DNA from: Anaerolinea sp.
Lineage (GTDB): Bacteria > Chloroflexota > Anaerolineae > Anaerolineales > Anaerolineaceae
Direction of reading: 5' to 3'
Assembly (NCBI GenBank): GCA_029975055.1
Contig: JARKPU010000051.1
Coordinates: 303,616-367,615, forward strand
DNA: 64,000 nt
Position numbers and translations under genes: made by a program. The number at the start of each line of letters is the position of its first letter. The stretch's first letter is position 1. The notes beneath the pieces are model-generated. The model was given only the letters and a program-made list of their open reading frames with translations, did no database searches and was not told the origin of the DNA. Shown here piece after piece: positions 16,157-25,590 of this stretch.

Positions 16157-17113
16157 TTATTGATCTCCTCTGTAGGTACTATGAAGATCGAGTACTTTCG
16201 TGAGAGAGAATCTTGCCTGGTCAATGGCAAGCCGAACTTCCTCATCAGTTAGGTTCGGGTCATGATCATGAGCCCTTGCAATACAAAGGTCTAAAGATTC
16301 CTTGGCAGCATGCGCGGTGATATCGAGCTGCTCGATAATGCATTCGTCAATCGATTCTCCTGCCCCGTAGAGTAGATACCTTAGTCTCGATCTCCTTGAA
16401 ACTCCGCCTGGGGCTCCTGCAGTTGATTCAAACCAAGGCTGAACTATTACAGCTTCGTTGGGGGCAAGACGTTCCAAAAGCTGTTGAAACAGGTCCCGCA
16501 TTGAATGTGCAGCTTGGCTGAGATGGTCGGGAGAATCCAGCTTGAGTGCTGCTTCAGATCCCTCTAGCATGTTGCGGAATTTGGCGTCATATTCTTCCAG
16601 CATTTCTGCGAGTTCTTTGAATTGCTGCTCACGAGATGTCAATCTTTCTGGTGGTGAATCAACGTAAAGTGGTCGGTACTCGGGTTGGATTACATGGATC
16701 CGACTCTCCACCGCAGCTCCCATATAGACGGCCGAGCCTGCCGAGCTGTCGGTACTGGAAACTGCACGAAGAAAGAACTCGTGTTTTTCCTTCTGAGCCC
16801 GTACTGAAGCGTCTGCAGAATTGGCGAGGAAATCCGCTTGAGAATCTAGATTCTGAAGGGTGCCAGCCAGAAGAATTCCGGACGCTGTAACGACTTCATC
16901 ATTCCATACCCCTTCTGAGTGGTCTTGATAGACGATCCTTTCGATGTAATCGGCTTCTCGTTCTAAATTGTTCGCGACTGTGACCTGCTCGAGGCCCATC
17001 CGAATCTCTTCTTGGCCGGCTTCACGAAGCGAACCAGCCTTCTCTCGAATCTTGCTCACTAACTCACGAGACGTTTCGACCCATCTAGGAGTCGATGACT
17101 GAGATTGAGCCAT
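16157..17113 (-). CDS. Hypothetical helical protein paired with the DUF4209-like gene
   Basis: A 318-residue protein. Residues 1-130 are long amphipathic helices (SRELVSKIREKAGSLREAGQEEIRMGLEQ); a block LSQAAHSMRDLFQQLLERLAPNEAV with SRRSRLRYLLYG follows. This C-terminal pattern recalls proteins annotated as predicted pPIWI-associating nucleases, but I could not confirm it. It is transcribed before the HEPN-like gene with a 179-bp gap, so the two may form one unit. GGAGGAG lies before its ATG. Confidence 0.5.
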   Translation of the reverse strand: MAQSQSSTPRWVETSRELVSKIREKAGSLREAGQEEIRMGLEQVTVANNLEREADYIERIVYQDHSEGVWNDEVVTASGILLAGTLQNLDSQADFLANSADASVRAQKEKHEFFLRAVSSTDSSAGSAVYMGAAVESRIHVIQPEYRPLYVDSPPERLTSREQQFKELAEMLEEYDAKFRNMLEGSEAALKLDSPDHLSQAAHSMRDLFQQLLERLAPNEAVIVQPWFESTAGAPGGVSRRSRLRYLLYGAGESIDECIIEQLDITAHAAKESLDLCIARAHDHDPNLTDEEVRLAIDQARFSLTKVLDLHSTYRGDQ

Positions 17114-17554
17114 CTACAATCTCCTCCTTCTACATCAGCAAATAACGATCGACAGACTTGTTTCTTAACGCCCTCGGAGGCAACGTGTCCTCCAGGGGGG
17201 CATTTAATCGAGTGTACAAAGATGAGAAAGTACCTTTATTGTACATTCATGAGGGTTTCAACGGTAAGCTGGTCTAGCCGTTTGTATTTTATCCACGATT
17301 GCCAATCCGCTTGTCCTGGGATCAGCAAAATCAAATTTCCGTTACGTGAACCTTCGACGTAGTTTTATTTTACCTCCCCAGTGTTGAATTTCTTTTCGGT
17401 GAATCCACCGAGAGTGGCTGTTATGGTTACTTTGTGGGGTACGAAGAAATACAGTTTCAGGCGTTTTATCTTTTGCTGATGATCAGACTCTGTCTGTTTC
17501 ATTCCCCTTGGATAACTGAAACCGTTGGCACATTTTTCCTATAAGGAGCAACAG

Positions 17555-18607
17555 ATGAAACCATATGAAGACACTTATCTGCAGAAGCGGGTAAGCGCAG
17601 TGATCGAGCGTCAGAAGCAAGGCAAGATCGTAATTGCGGCCTACGAGGACGGTACAGGGCTGCCGACCCGGCAAGATCTGCCGGCCATCAAAGCCGCGCA
17701 GTACCCGCATGATTATGCCGTTGGTGACTGCGGCTACCTGAATTATGACAGCCAACTTGGAGCGTACATCTTCACCCAGAAGCCGGGCGCGGATCTGCCG
17801 AAAGTGCTGGCGCATTACCGTCCTTTGGCGCTAGGAGAAGCAACCGTTCGGGTGGCGGACCGGCAAGCGATCATCCGGGTAAATGATACGGAGATCACCT
17901 TCACCGGTGTGCCCGTCTGGGAGCCGGCCTATAACTTGCTGAAGGAGATCAACAGCGAGCTGGCCCGGGCAAACGCCGGTGTCATTATCTGGAAAATCAA
18001 TTGGGATGAGAAAGGGGCTGGGCAGGAAAGGCTGCTCTTCCAAGGAGCGGTCCCCAGGCTGCGCAACGGCCAGGCGCTGGTGCACCTGACCGGCTTTGCC
18101 TATGACGAGGATCACACCCTGGTGTACGCCGGCGCGGTTGGGTACAAGACCAGCCTGGAGAGCATCCGGGCAACGCTCTTGACCTCCAAGCAGCTGACCT
18201 TGAACCACGATCAGCAGGATATCTACCTGTCATCGCTGGATCGGTACGAACAGGTCTGGCAAGCGATGCCGGAATATACCAGTCACCACGTTACCTACGT
18301 TGGTCGCCAGGCGCTGCCCGGCAAGTGGGACCCGGAGGACCAGTTCGCGTACCTGCTCGTTTTTCAGACAACCGCCGAACCCAAGCAGGAAATGCTGCGG
18401 ATTTTTTCTGAACGGCTGAAAGAGGCGCTGGAAATCCCGGTTCTGGATGTCTGGTCGGGAGCGTTGTGGAAAGCAGCCAAAGATCAAGGATACATTCGCG
18501 ACCTGGTGACGGTCGGCGACTGCCTGAAAGGGTTTCGCATGCATCTGAAAGCAGACTGGCAAGGATTGATCACGGCACTACTCAAGGAGGAAATGATCGC
18601 TCTATAA
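17555..18607 (+). CDS. Hypothetical protein of the DNA-metabolism module
   Basis: A 350-residue protein without recognised domains. The N-terminus has VSAVIERQKQGKIVIAAYEDGTGLPTRQ; the middle has repeated beta-rich segments (RVADRQAIIRVNDTEITFTG). The start at 17555 is set by AAGGAG eight bases upstream; the frame opens earlier at 17525 without a site. Codon use and GC match the module genes 8-14 kb rather than the HEPN pair just before it, supporting the idea that the pair was inserted. Followed by the three-hairpin leader of the methyltransferase-helicase gene. Confidence 0.6.
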   Translation: MKPYEDTYLQKRVSAVIERQKQGKIVIAAYEDGTGLPTRQDLPAIKAAQYPHDYAVGDCGYLNYDSQLGAYIFTQKPGADLPKVLAHYRPLALGEATVRVADRQAIIRVNDTEITFTGVPVWEPAYNLLKEINSELARANAGVIIWKINWDEKGAGQERLLFQGAVPRLRNGQALVHLTGFAYDEDHTLVYAGAVGYKTSLESIRATLLTSKQLTLNHDQQDIYLSSLDRYEQVWQAMPEYTSHHVTYVGRQALPGKWDPEDQFAYLLVFQTTAEPKQEMLRIFSERLKEALEIPVLDVWSGALWKAAKDQGYIRDLVTVGDCLKGFRMHLKADWQGLITALLKEEMIAL

Positions 18608-18627
18608 CCAGTAAATCAAAGGAAAGA

Positions 18628-18738
18628 CTGTCACGCAAACGCCGTGACAGGAAAATCTACCACCCCGGAGGGGACGTGCTTCGCTTCCCTCACAGGGGAG
18701 GTAGTGCGTCTCCTCCTTACTTATTCTCAAGGAGACGC
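18628..18738 (+). ncRNA. Structured leader RNA, copy 2 (three hairpins, last hides the ribosome site)
   Basis: Hairpin A: CTGTCACG (18628-18635) / CGTGACAG (18643-18650). Hairpin B: CTACC-A-CCCC (18657-18666) / GGGG-A-GGTAG (18695-18704) with inner GAGGG (18668-18672) / CCCTC (18687-18691). Hairpin C: GCGTCTCC (18706-18713) / GGAGACGC (18731-18738), whose 3' arm contains the ribosome site for the ATG at 18743. B and C repeat the layout and the ACCCCGGAGGGG core of the leader at 10742-10803. Likely a translational control element. Confidence 0.6.
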
Positions 18739-18742
18739 GAAC

Positions 18743-21700
18743 ATGAGACCCCCTGCAATTGAAAAAATGGGTTATTACCCGACCCCGGAAATTGTACTCG
18801 AAACCCTCAAGACTTACGCTGAATCTGGAGGTGCGCGTGGCCGGCTGCTCGATCCGTGCGCCGGCGAAGGCAAGGCGGCGAGTGAACTGGGCCGTGCCTT
18901 TAACTGCGATACCTGGGGCGCGGAGCTTTCCCCGGAGCGGGCGGCGAAGGCTGCTCAGGTGATGAACCGGGTATATAACGCTCCCTGGCAGGTCTGCCAG
19001 CTCAACGACGAATCGATCACAGTGCTCTACTTAAATCCGCCGTATGAAACCGATCGCTTCGACAGCCGCAAGCGCCTGGAGTACGACTTCCTCAAGTCCA
19101 CCACGCCCAAGCTGGTCCGCGGTGGGCTGCTGATCTACGTGATCCCACAGAAAGTGCTGGGGATCATCGAGGTAGCACGCTTGCTGGCCAACTACTACGA
19201 GTGCCTGACGGTTGGGCGCTTCCCTGACGGGGAGTTCGAAACCTTCAAGCAGGTGGTGGTGTTGGGATACCGGCGTAAGAGCTACCTAGCAGCGACGGAC
19301 AAGGAGATTCTGGCAATCCAGGCCATAGCAAGCGAAAACTTGCCGGTTCTGGAACCGTTTGGCGAACCGGTCTATCACCTGCTGCCCGCGCCGGAACGTG
19401 GCGCGAATGGTAAGCCTGTACTGTTCAAGCGCAGCGACTGGGAGCCGGAGGAGATTGTCGAGGCGACCCGCGCAAACGGCGTTCACCGCTCGAAGGAGTG
19501 GTTGGACTTGCTCAACCCCACGCGCGGAAAAGCCGAACTCACCCGCCCGGTGATGCCGCTGAAACGCGGCCACATCGCCATGTTGATGGCCTCTGGCATG
19601 ATGGGTACGGTGCGGCTGACCAACGAAAAGGGCCGCCCGATGCTGATCAAGGGGCGGGTGGTGAAGGTGGTCGAGAAGGTGGACGAGCACGATAACGGCG
19701 ACGGCGAGACGGTCACCGAGGTCTACCGCGACCGCTTTATCACCACGATAGCTGTGCTGAACAAGGAGGGCATTCAGATCATCAAGGACGTGAAGGGGCT
19801 GGCGGACTTCATGCGTGCTCACGGCGACAAGATCGCCGCGCACGTGCTGGAGACCTACCGGCCGCTCTACAACCTTGACCCTACCCCGGCGGAAGTCGCC
19901 GTGCTGGATACACTTGGCAAAGGTCGCAAGGCGTTACCTGGTCAGCCTGAGCCGGGACTGTTGCCGACCCAACGTCATGCTACCGCCGCGGTCGCACGCT
20001 GTATTCACAAGAACCGTGTGGCAAATATCCAGGCGGAAATGGGCACGGGCAAAACCGGGATCGCCGCATCTACCATCGAACTCTTAGGAGCTTACCCGGC
20101 GCTGATTCTCTGCCCGCCGCACCTGGTCCCCAAGTGGATCCGCGAGATCGAAGAAGTGATCCCAGGGGCACAGGCGCGCGAGTTGCGCCGGATTGGCCGG
20201 TCAGGCGATGAGCGAGCTGACGTGAACGACGTGCGTAGCTTCTTAAATGACTGGCAAAGCGGCCGGCTGGGCAAGAGAGCAGTGGCGGTGATGGCCAACA
20301 CCTCGGCCAAGATTGGCTCGGGGTGGGAACCGGCGGTGACGTTGCGCAAGGTGCGCGACCCGCTGACCAACCACGTGGAAACGGTGTGCGTCTGCCCGGC
20401 CTGTGGCGCGCCTGTCTACGGCGATGAGGGTGTGTACATCACCAACCCGGAGGAACTGGCCGGAAAACGGCGCTTCTGCCGGGCCTCTGTGCCTGGCTGG
20501 CAATTAGGGCCGGACGGCCGCCTGAAACGCGACGAGCAAGGGAATACTATCTGGAGCACGCGGCCCTGCAATACACCGCTGTTCCGCTTTGGCGGAGCGC
20601 GGCGCTGGTCGCTGGCCGAGTACATCGCCAAGCACGCGAAGGGCGCGTTCAAGCTGCTCTGCGCCGACGAATCGCACGAGTATAAAGGTAAGAGCTCAGA
20701 TCGGGGCATAGCCTTCCACCAGTTGATCACTGCCTGCCAATCGACACTCACCCTCACGGGGACGTTCTTCGGTGGCCGCTCAACATCGATCTTTTGGTTG
20801 TTGCACCGGCTCAACGCCGGCGTCCGGCACGACTTCGCCTTTCATGACGAAAAACGCTGGGCGCGGCTGTACGGCGTACTCGAATCACAACGCCGCCGGC
20901 GCAAGAGTGACGAGGAAGATGAGGACGGCGTGTTCACCGGCAACCGGCGCTACCGCAACCAGGCCAAAGAACAGCCGGGCGTAAGTCCGGCCATCGTCAA
21001 CCGGCTGCTGGATACGACCGTGTTTCTCAGCCTGAAAGACCTTGGGCTGGCACTGCCGGAATACAAGGAGGAAGTCAGCACGCTAACCATGCTCAACGAT
21101 CAGTCGCAGCAGTATCACCAGATGGACAGCACGCTGCGGTCGATGGCGCTGCAATCCAACCGCTACCTCTCGACCTGGCTTCAATGGAGTCTGGCCCGGC
21201 CAAACTCAGCATTCCGCGATGAAACCATTATCATTGATGAACTGAACAAGCAGGGCGAGGTGATCCGCCACGTGCCGCTGATGGAACTGCCGGCGATCAA
21301 CCCAAACGGTCACCGCTGGCTGCCGAAGGAGGGCTGGCTGGCGAACTTCTGCCGGGCGGAAAAACTGCAAGGCCGCAAGGTGCTGGTTTACGTGCGCCAG
21401 ACAGGGAAGCGCGACATACAGGATCACCTGGTGCTGCCGCTGGAAGAGAACGGCCTGCGCGTGACAGTGCTGGGCGGTAACGTGGACCCGCGCAAGCGAG
21501 AGGAGTGGATTGCCAAACGGGCCGACCGGCTGGACGTGCTAATCTGCAACCCGGAATTGGTGAAAACCGGCCTCGACTTGATCCAATTTTCCTCGGTGGT
21601 GTTTTTTGAAATTACGTACTCGTTGTACACCCTTTGGCAAGCAGTCCGCCGGGTGTGGCGACTGGGCCAGGTGCGCCCGGTGCGGGCGGTGTTCTCCGTC

Positions 21701-22063
21701 TATAACGGGACGATGGAAGCGCGGGCCTTATCCCTGATGGGCGCGAAGATGAAAGCCGCCCAATTGCTGTACGGGGACGAGGTTGGCGGCGCGATCGTAC
21801 CGGAAGAGGACGCCGACCTGCTGACCGAGCTAGCCCGCGAGGTGCTCAATGGCGCGGATCTGCCCGACCTGCAGACCCTGTTCGCCGACGAGATGAAGGT
21901 GAGCAACAACCCGCTGGGCAGCCTGATGACGCCGAGCGCGGTGATTTTGCCAGGCGAGAAGGTGATGACCTGGTCGGACTGGATAGCTGAGAAGGTCGTT
22001 GTGGTTCGGAGAAAATCAAGAAGGGAGGTGGTGCCAGAAGGTCAGATAGGATTGGGAATCTAG
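18743..22063 (+). CDS. DNA adenine methyltransferase-SNF2-type helicase fusion
   Basis: A 1106-residue protein. Residues 1-220 form an adenine-methyltransferase-like domain (DPCAGEG at 37-43, NPPY at 98-101), as in DUF6094 proteins. Residues ~420-1040 form a superfamily-2 helicase: MGTGKT Walker A near 433, DESH motif near 642, and the C-terminal QAVRRVWRLGQ motif VI near 965. A CPAC...C cluster interrupts the first RecA lobe. Related giant proteins occur on phages, plasmids and ICEs and may modify and remodel incoming or replicating DNA. The ATG at 18743, after AAGGAG in hairpin C, is preferred to the frame opening at 18644, which would run through the structured leader. Confidence 0.78.
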   Translation: MRPPAIEKMGYYPTPEIVLETLKTYAESGGARGRLLDPCAGEGKAASELGRAFNCDTWGAELSPERAAKAAQVMNRVYNAPWQVCQLNDESITVLYLNPPYETDRFDSRKRLEYDFLKSTTPKLVRGGLLIYVIPQKVLGIIEVARLLANYYECLTVGRFPDGEFETFKQVVVLGYRRKSYLAATDKEILAIQAIASENLPVLEPFGEPVYHLLPAPERGANGKPVLFKRSDWEPEEIVEATRANGVHRSKEWLDLLNPTRGKAELTRPVMPLKRGHIAMLMASGMMGTVRLTNEKGRPMLIKGRVVKVVEKVDEHDNGDGETVTEVYRDRFITTIAVLNKEGIQIIKDVKGLADFMRAHGDKIAAHVLETYRPLYNLDPTPAEVAVLDTLGKGRKALPGQPEPGLLPTQRHATAAVARCIHKNRVANIQAEMGTGKTGIAASTIELLGAYPALILCPPHLVPKWIREIEEVIPGAQARELRRIGRSGDERADVNDVRSFLNDWQSGRLGKRAVAVMANTSAKIGSGWEPAVTLRKVRDPLTNHVETVCVCPACGAPVYGDEGVYITNPEELAGKRRFCRASVPGWQLGPDGRLKRDEQGNTIWSTRPCNTPLFRFGGARRWSLAEYIAKHAKGAFKLLCADESHEYKGKSSDRGIAFHQLITACQSTLTLTGTFFGGRSTSIFWLLHRLNAGVRHDFAFHDEKRWARLYGVLESQRRRRKSDEEDEDGVFTGNRRYRNQAKEQPGVSPAIVNRLLDTTVFLSLKDLGLALPEYKEEVSTLTMLNDQSQQYHQMDSTLRSMALQSNRYLSTWLQWSLARPNSAFRDETIIIDELNKQGEVIRHVPLMELPAINPNGHRWLPKEGWLANFCRAEKLQGRKVLVYVRQTGKRDIQDHLVLPLEENGLRVTVLGGNVDPRKREEWIAKRADRLDVLICNPELVKTGLDLIQFSSVVFFEITYSLYTLWQAVRRVWRLGQVRPVRAVFSVYNGTMEARALSLMGAKMKAAQLLYGDEVGGAIVPEEDADLLTELAREVLNGADLPDLQTLFADEMKVSNNPLGSLMTPSAVILPGEKVMTWSDWIAEKVVVVRRKSRREVVPEGQIGLGI

Positions 22064-22066
22064 GGT

Positions 22067-22096
22067 GATAGGCTCTGAGGCAACTCAGAGCCTATC
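22067..22096 (+). terminator. Terminator of the methyltransferase-helicase gene
   Basis: Perfect 13-bp arms GATAGGCTCTGAG / CTCAGAGCCTATC around a GCAA loop, starting 4 bp after the stop, followed by GTTCTT. Confidence 0.8.
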
Positions 22097-22129
22097 GTTC
22101 TTAATGAACACTGTGATGTGAAATTTCAA

Positions 22130-22157
22130 TTGACTATCCATCTATGAAGGTTATAAT
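22130..22157 (+). promoter_or_regulatory. Promoter of the 22189-24473 operon
   Basis: TTGACT (22130-22135) and TATAAT (22152-22157) with a 16-bp spacer, 32 bp before the first ATG. It marks the sharp change from GC-rich module DNA to AT-rich cargo. Confidence 0.7.
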
Positions 22158-22188
22158 AATCTAGGGATTTAATTTCTATTATTAATTA

Positions 22189-23439
22189 ATGCTTGGAAAA
22201 AGCATGATGCCTTCCTCTCCTGTTTTTCAGACTCGTGAAGACCTATTTAATTACTTAGATAGTTATGCTTTTGATCGGAAGGAAGAAATCGATCAGCATA
22301 AATTTTCTAAGCAATCGGGGCTTATTAAATCCTATGTATTGGAAACATCCCTTAATCATAATGGCAGAGATATTGTATCTGTTCTTCAAAACCGTGGATT
22401 TCAGCTAAAACCGATTGATAATGGGTCTTGTTTTGCTCTGAACTCTGAAACAGAGACTTTGGGCTTTTTAGAACCTTATACTTCTCAACGCTATTGGTTA
22501 TTGCACTCAACATCATACACAAAAGATATTGACAAACTACTGCAAAGAGAGATTTCCCAAATCTCGCAGTTGGACAGATTATGGTTATCAGGACAATATT
22601 TTCTCTCTTTATGGAATGATATTGTTGTCCCTCAATCACCCGATAGAATCATCCGAATGAAATTTGAAACTGAGGCTAGATTTGAGGGATTCGAAGGAGA
22701 AGACATTTATTCGAGAAGTGAAGAGGACGAAGGTGAGGAAAGTCTACTTGATATTGAGGATGAGATAAAAGAACGCAAAGTTTCTGTGATGACCATTACG
22801 GATACAGCTAGGAAAGTTGATCAATTTCTCCCAAATTTACAACGCGCTTATTCCGCGTTCAAATCAATTAAAATGCTTCGTTTGCCTGCTAGCAAACGAG
22901 GAGGGTATGAATTTTGGTCATGGGGTAAAGTCACTCATCGAGCTTCAAGTTTTCGGGAGGGTCGAGACTATATACTTACAGTTACGAAAATTTATTCAGT
23001 CCTTACTGAGATGATTGAAAAAATAATGTGGCTAGACTTCGAGACTGTAAATCTCCCAGATGGATCAGGTTATCGAATTACCGGTTCTCCTCTAATTATT
23101 AACTTCAACTCACCACTTAGTCTAGCTACTTTTAAATCTGTCGTTGATATAACCTTTGAACAGGGAAAAGGACCTCTACGGTTATGGGGGAACCCTTTAT
23201 GGCTTAACGATAGAAAAGTGCATGTCTATGGAGTTGATCTTCATTTGTGGCAACAAATCTTTCTTGAATTCACACCAAAACATATTATTGCTATCTTGCC
23301 AAAAGGAACTTGTGGAAATACGGTTAATCGCCTAGTAACTAATGTTCAATCTTATATTGATCCTGATATTAATGTAACACTTGCCGGAAAAGACTACAAA
23401 GATTTGATTGAAGATGCTTTTAGAAAAGCAGGGGGGTAA
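22189..23439 (+). CDS. Hypothetical protein, first gene of an AT-rich two-gene operon
   Basis: A 416-residue protein, markedly AT-rich in codon use. No recognised family. It has a central acidic stretch (SRSEEDEGEESLLDIEDEIKE is near residues 178-198) separating an N-terminal alpha/beta part from a C-terminal half with many aromatic residues. The C-terminal segment KHIIAILPKGTCGNTVNRL is strand-loop-helix. An alternative start is the ATG at 22204. The stop lies 2 bp before the TTG start of the next gene, so the pair is probably one functional unit with the nuclease-like partner. Confidence 0.6.
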   Translation: MLGKSMMPSSPVFQTREDLFNYLDSYAFDRKEEIDQHKFSKQSGLIKSYVLETSLNHNGRDIVSVLQNRGFQLKPIDNGSCFALNSETETLGFLEPYTSQRYWLLHSTSYTKDIDKLLQREISQISQLDRLWLSGQYFLSLWNDIVVPQSPDRIIRMKFETEARFEGFEGEDIYSRSEEDEGEESLLDIEDEIKERKVSVMTITDTARKVDQFLPNLQRAYSAFKSIKMLRLPASKRGGYEFWSWGKVTHRASSFREGRDYILTVTKIYSVLTEMIEKIMWLDFETVNLPDGSGYRITGSPLIINFNSPLSLATFKSVVDITFEQGKGPLRLWGNPLWLNDRKVHVYGVDLHLWQQIFLEFTPKHIIAILPKGTCGNTVNRLVTNVQSYIDPDINVTLAGKDYKDLIEDAFRKAGG

Positions 23440-23441
23440 AC

Positions 23442-24473
23442 TTGAGTTTTGAACAGACACCTTTATTTCAACTAAATCTGTTTTTATATCTAGGAATTCC
23501 TGGAAGTAATGGAATTATCCGCCCGATATTATTTGAGCGAGGTTATTCTATTTATTGTATTGCTCCAAATTTAACTACAAGTCTCACTACACTTCTACAA
23601 GCAAATAATACGTCAGGGACCATGAAGCTTCAAAGATCTACTTCACCTGATGTCCTATTTACTTGTAATGGCAATAATCATCTTTTGATTGTTGAATGCA
23701 AGAAATCTCGTTTCCCTTTAGAGAGCGATCAGGCAAGACAAGTTTCTACCATGCTTACTTTTCGGGGACCTGATTTGGCGAATTATTTTGGATTTGAGCA
23801 ACCTGAAAATTGGCAGAGTCTCTTAGAGCTTGCTGTTAGTGGTGGTCATGGGGAACAAACGGTGGCTGTAACGCAAGAATTGGCTGAAAGGCTCTTGCAG
23901 TCTTCTATTCAGCCAAGCGAATTTGGTGTATTGGAAATTGTTATAAGGAATGATGGCGCCTATTTGCTGTCTTTTCGGCCTGAGGATTGTGAATTTTGCT
24001 TTAAGAATGAAAAAGTTATGTCTCTAGAAGAGGGAGAAGATCCCAGACCTCTGTATCTAATTCCAATAGATCCTTCTATACAAAGTAATGATGAATATGA
24101 ATTGGCAACTCTAAGAGAAAGAGTTCGCGCGTCGGTTGTTGAGAATATAGGGAAGCGTCTAGACTTGAGTCATTTTGAAATTTCTCAAGACGAGATTTGT
24201 CGCAGTGCTGTTCCAGTATGGGATAAATGGTTTGATAGAAATTCAAAACGGTCTCTAAAGACTTCGATAAGTAAATACCTAGGAGACGTGGCTCGGGAAA
24301 TGAAAAAACTCGGCTTTGATATTGCGGTTCAAAGCAATATGGTCGAATGCAAAAACATAAACGTTGTTATAGCCGACAAGGTAAGAAGATATTTAACTAG
24401 CAAGGAATTTAAGACAGGTTTTATTGAGATATCCCATCCAGACCAAATGCCCCTAAGTGACGATTGGCTCTAA
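23442..24473 (+). CDS. PD-(D/E)XK-nuclease-like protein
   Basis: A 343-residue protein beginning at a TTG preceded by GGGGGG. Residues ~68-92 read SPDVLFTCNGNNHLLIVECKK: an aspartate, a hydrophobic strand and ExK, the core of PD-(D/E)XK restriction-type nucleases. The rest is unfamiliar; a helical C-terminus has KRSLKTSISKYLGDVAREMKKLG. It follows the 416-residue gene by 2 bp. A restriction or DNA-targeting defence role is plausible. The conserved acid/lysine core is visible but remote, so the fold call is tentative. Confidence 0.6.
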   Translation: MSFEQTPLFQLNLFLYLGIPGSNGIIRPILFERGYSIYCIAPNLTTSLTTLLQANNTSGTMKLQRSTSPDVLFTCNGNNHLLIVECKKSRFPLESDQARQVSTMLTFRGPDLANYFGFEQPENWQSLLELAVSGGHGEQTVAVTQELAERLLQSSIQPSEFGVLEIVIRNDGAYLLSFRPEDCEFCFKNEKVMSLEEGEDPRPLYLIPIDPSIQSNDEYELATLRERVRASVVENIGKRLDLSHFEISQDEICRSAVPVWDKWFDRNSKRSLKTSISKYLGDVAREMKKLGFDIAVQSNMVECKNINVVIADKVRRYLTSKEFKTGFIEISHPDQMPLSDDWL

Positions 24474-24525
24474 CCCTCAACCCTTCAAAAACTATTCCAA
24501 AAGCAAGCTTTAGACAGTTCCTAAG

Positions 24526-25587
24526 CTAAGTAACTATTTGATCAAAGATAAACTTGGCTTGCCCATAAAAAGCCGACAGCATCTGCAGCACTTGATCTTT
24601 TGGAAATTGATAATCTTCTAGCCTTTCCTCACGTCCCGTCCGTCGCAGTGATTTCTCCATAGCTACTTCAAAAAGCTTAGGGCGCCCTTTAAATTCTGCA
24701 CGGATTTCAACAACATAAGGTTGTTTTACGTGGTTATATTCGTATGTCATTGCAGTGAACCGATATCCACCAGTTTCACACTGCTTTACGAATGAGTTCT
24801 GACGTAAATCTTGCCCTTCCAAAATTGCTTGGCTTATTCCTGAGAGGACAGACCGATCCGTTTCATCTTTCTCATCCTCTTCATTGTTTTGCGGGGAATT
24901 TTTTCTTAAAGTTATTCTTTTTACTTGTGAAAAATTCCAATCACTTGTCATGCCACATCGGGATAACTCATCGAAGAACATTACTGTTTGAGTGTTGCTT
25001 AGTTCACCTTGATCGATGGTAACTACCTGGTAATTCCTCCTCGAAAAATTAGGGAACCAGTCTTCCAATATTTGAGCATCTTGGGAACGATGACCATCCA
25101 CTAGAATTTGCCAACGATTCTGCTCAACCTCTTTTATATAAAAATCAAAATTCCTTTGAACTTCACTTAGAAATTCGACTCGTCCTGGTTGTCTTTGGAA
25201 ATACCCGACACTTCCACTAAAAGTGTTATCACCTAATCCATTCTTTTGAATAATTGGTCCAAGAGTCATTTGGTTTTTAGGCTCTACTACTCTGCCGCTA
25301 GAAGCTTCCAATTCATCTAACAATGTTATGCCATCCCCATCTGTAGATGCCCAAAAACCAGATAAGCTATTCTTTTTATAAACATGTAATGCAGCTTCAT
25401 GTATTTCTGATAAATCGTCTCCATCAAAAAAGAGACCAGATAAAAATTCTCCTAATTCATTCTGAGTAGCGTTTGCAATAAAAACACCCCTATCTTGAGC
25501 AAATATATCTACGAACTGTCGTGAACAAAAGTCACATAATGAAACTTGAAGTGCAAATTTATCAGGATAAATCACTTTTCTTTCCAT
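24526..25587 (-). CDS. Hypothetical protein, third gene of a minus-strand operon
   Basis: A 353-residue protein without recognised domains. The N-terminus (KFALQVSLCDFCSRQFVDIFAQDRG) has a CxxC pair, and an acidic stretch NNEEDEKDETDRSV lies near residue 235. It is the last gene of three; 3 bp separate it from the PD-(D/E)XK-like gene upstream. Together with its partners it has the look of an AT-rich defence cassette. Confidence 0.6.
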   Translation of the reverse strand: MERKVIYPDKFALQVSLCDFCSRQFVDIFAQDRGVFIANATQNELGEFLSGLFFDGDDLSEIHEAALHVYKKNSLSGFWASTDGDGITLLDELEASSGRVVEPKNQMTLGPIIQKNGLGDNTFSGSVGYFQRQPGRVEFLSEVQRNFDFYIKEVEQNRWQILVDGHRSQDAQILEDWFPNFSRRNYQVVTIDQGELSNTQTVMFFDELSRCGMTSDWNFSQVKRITLRKNSPQNNEEDEKDETDRSVLSGISQAILEGQDLRQNSFVKQCETGGYRFTAMTYEYNHVKQPYVVEIRAEFKGRPKLFEVAMEKSLRRTGREERLEDYQFPKDQVLQMLSAFYGQAKFIFDQIVT

Positions 25588-25590
25588 TTT

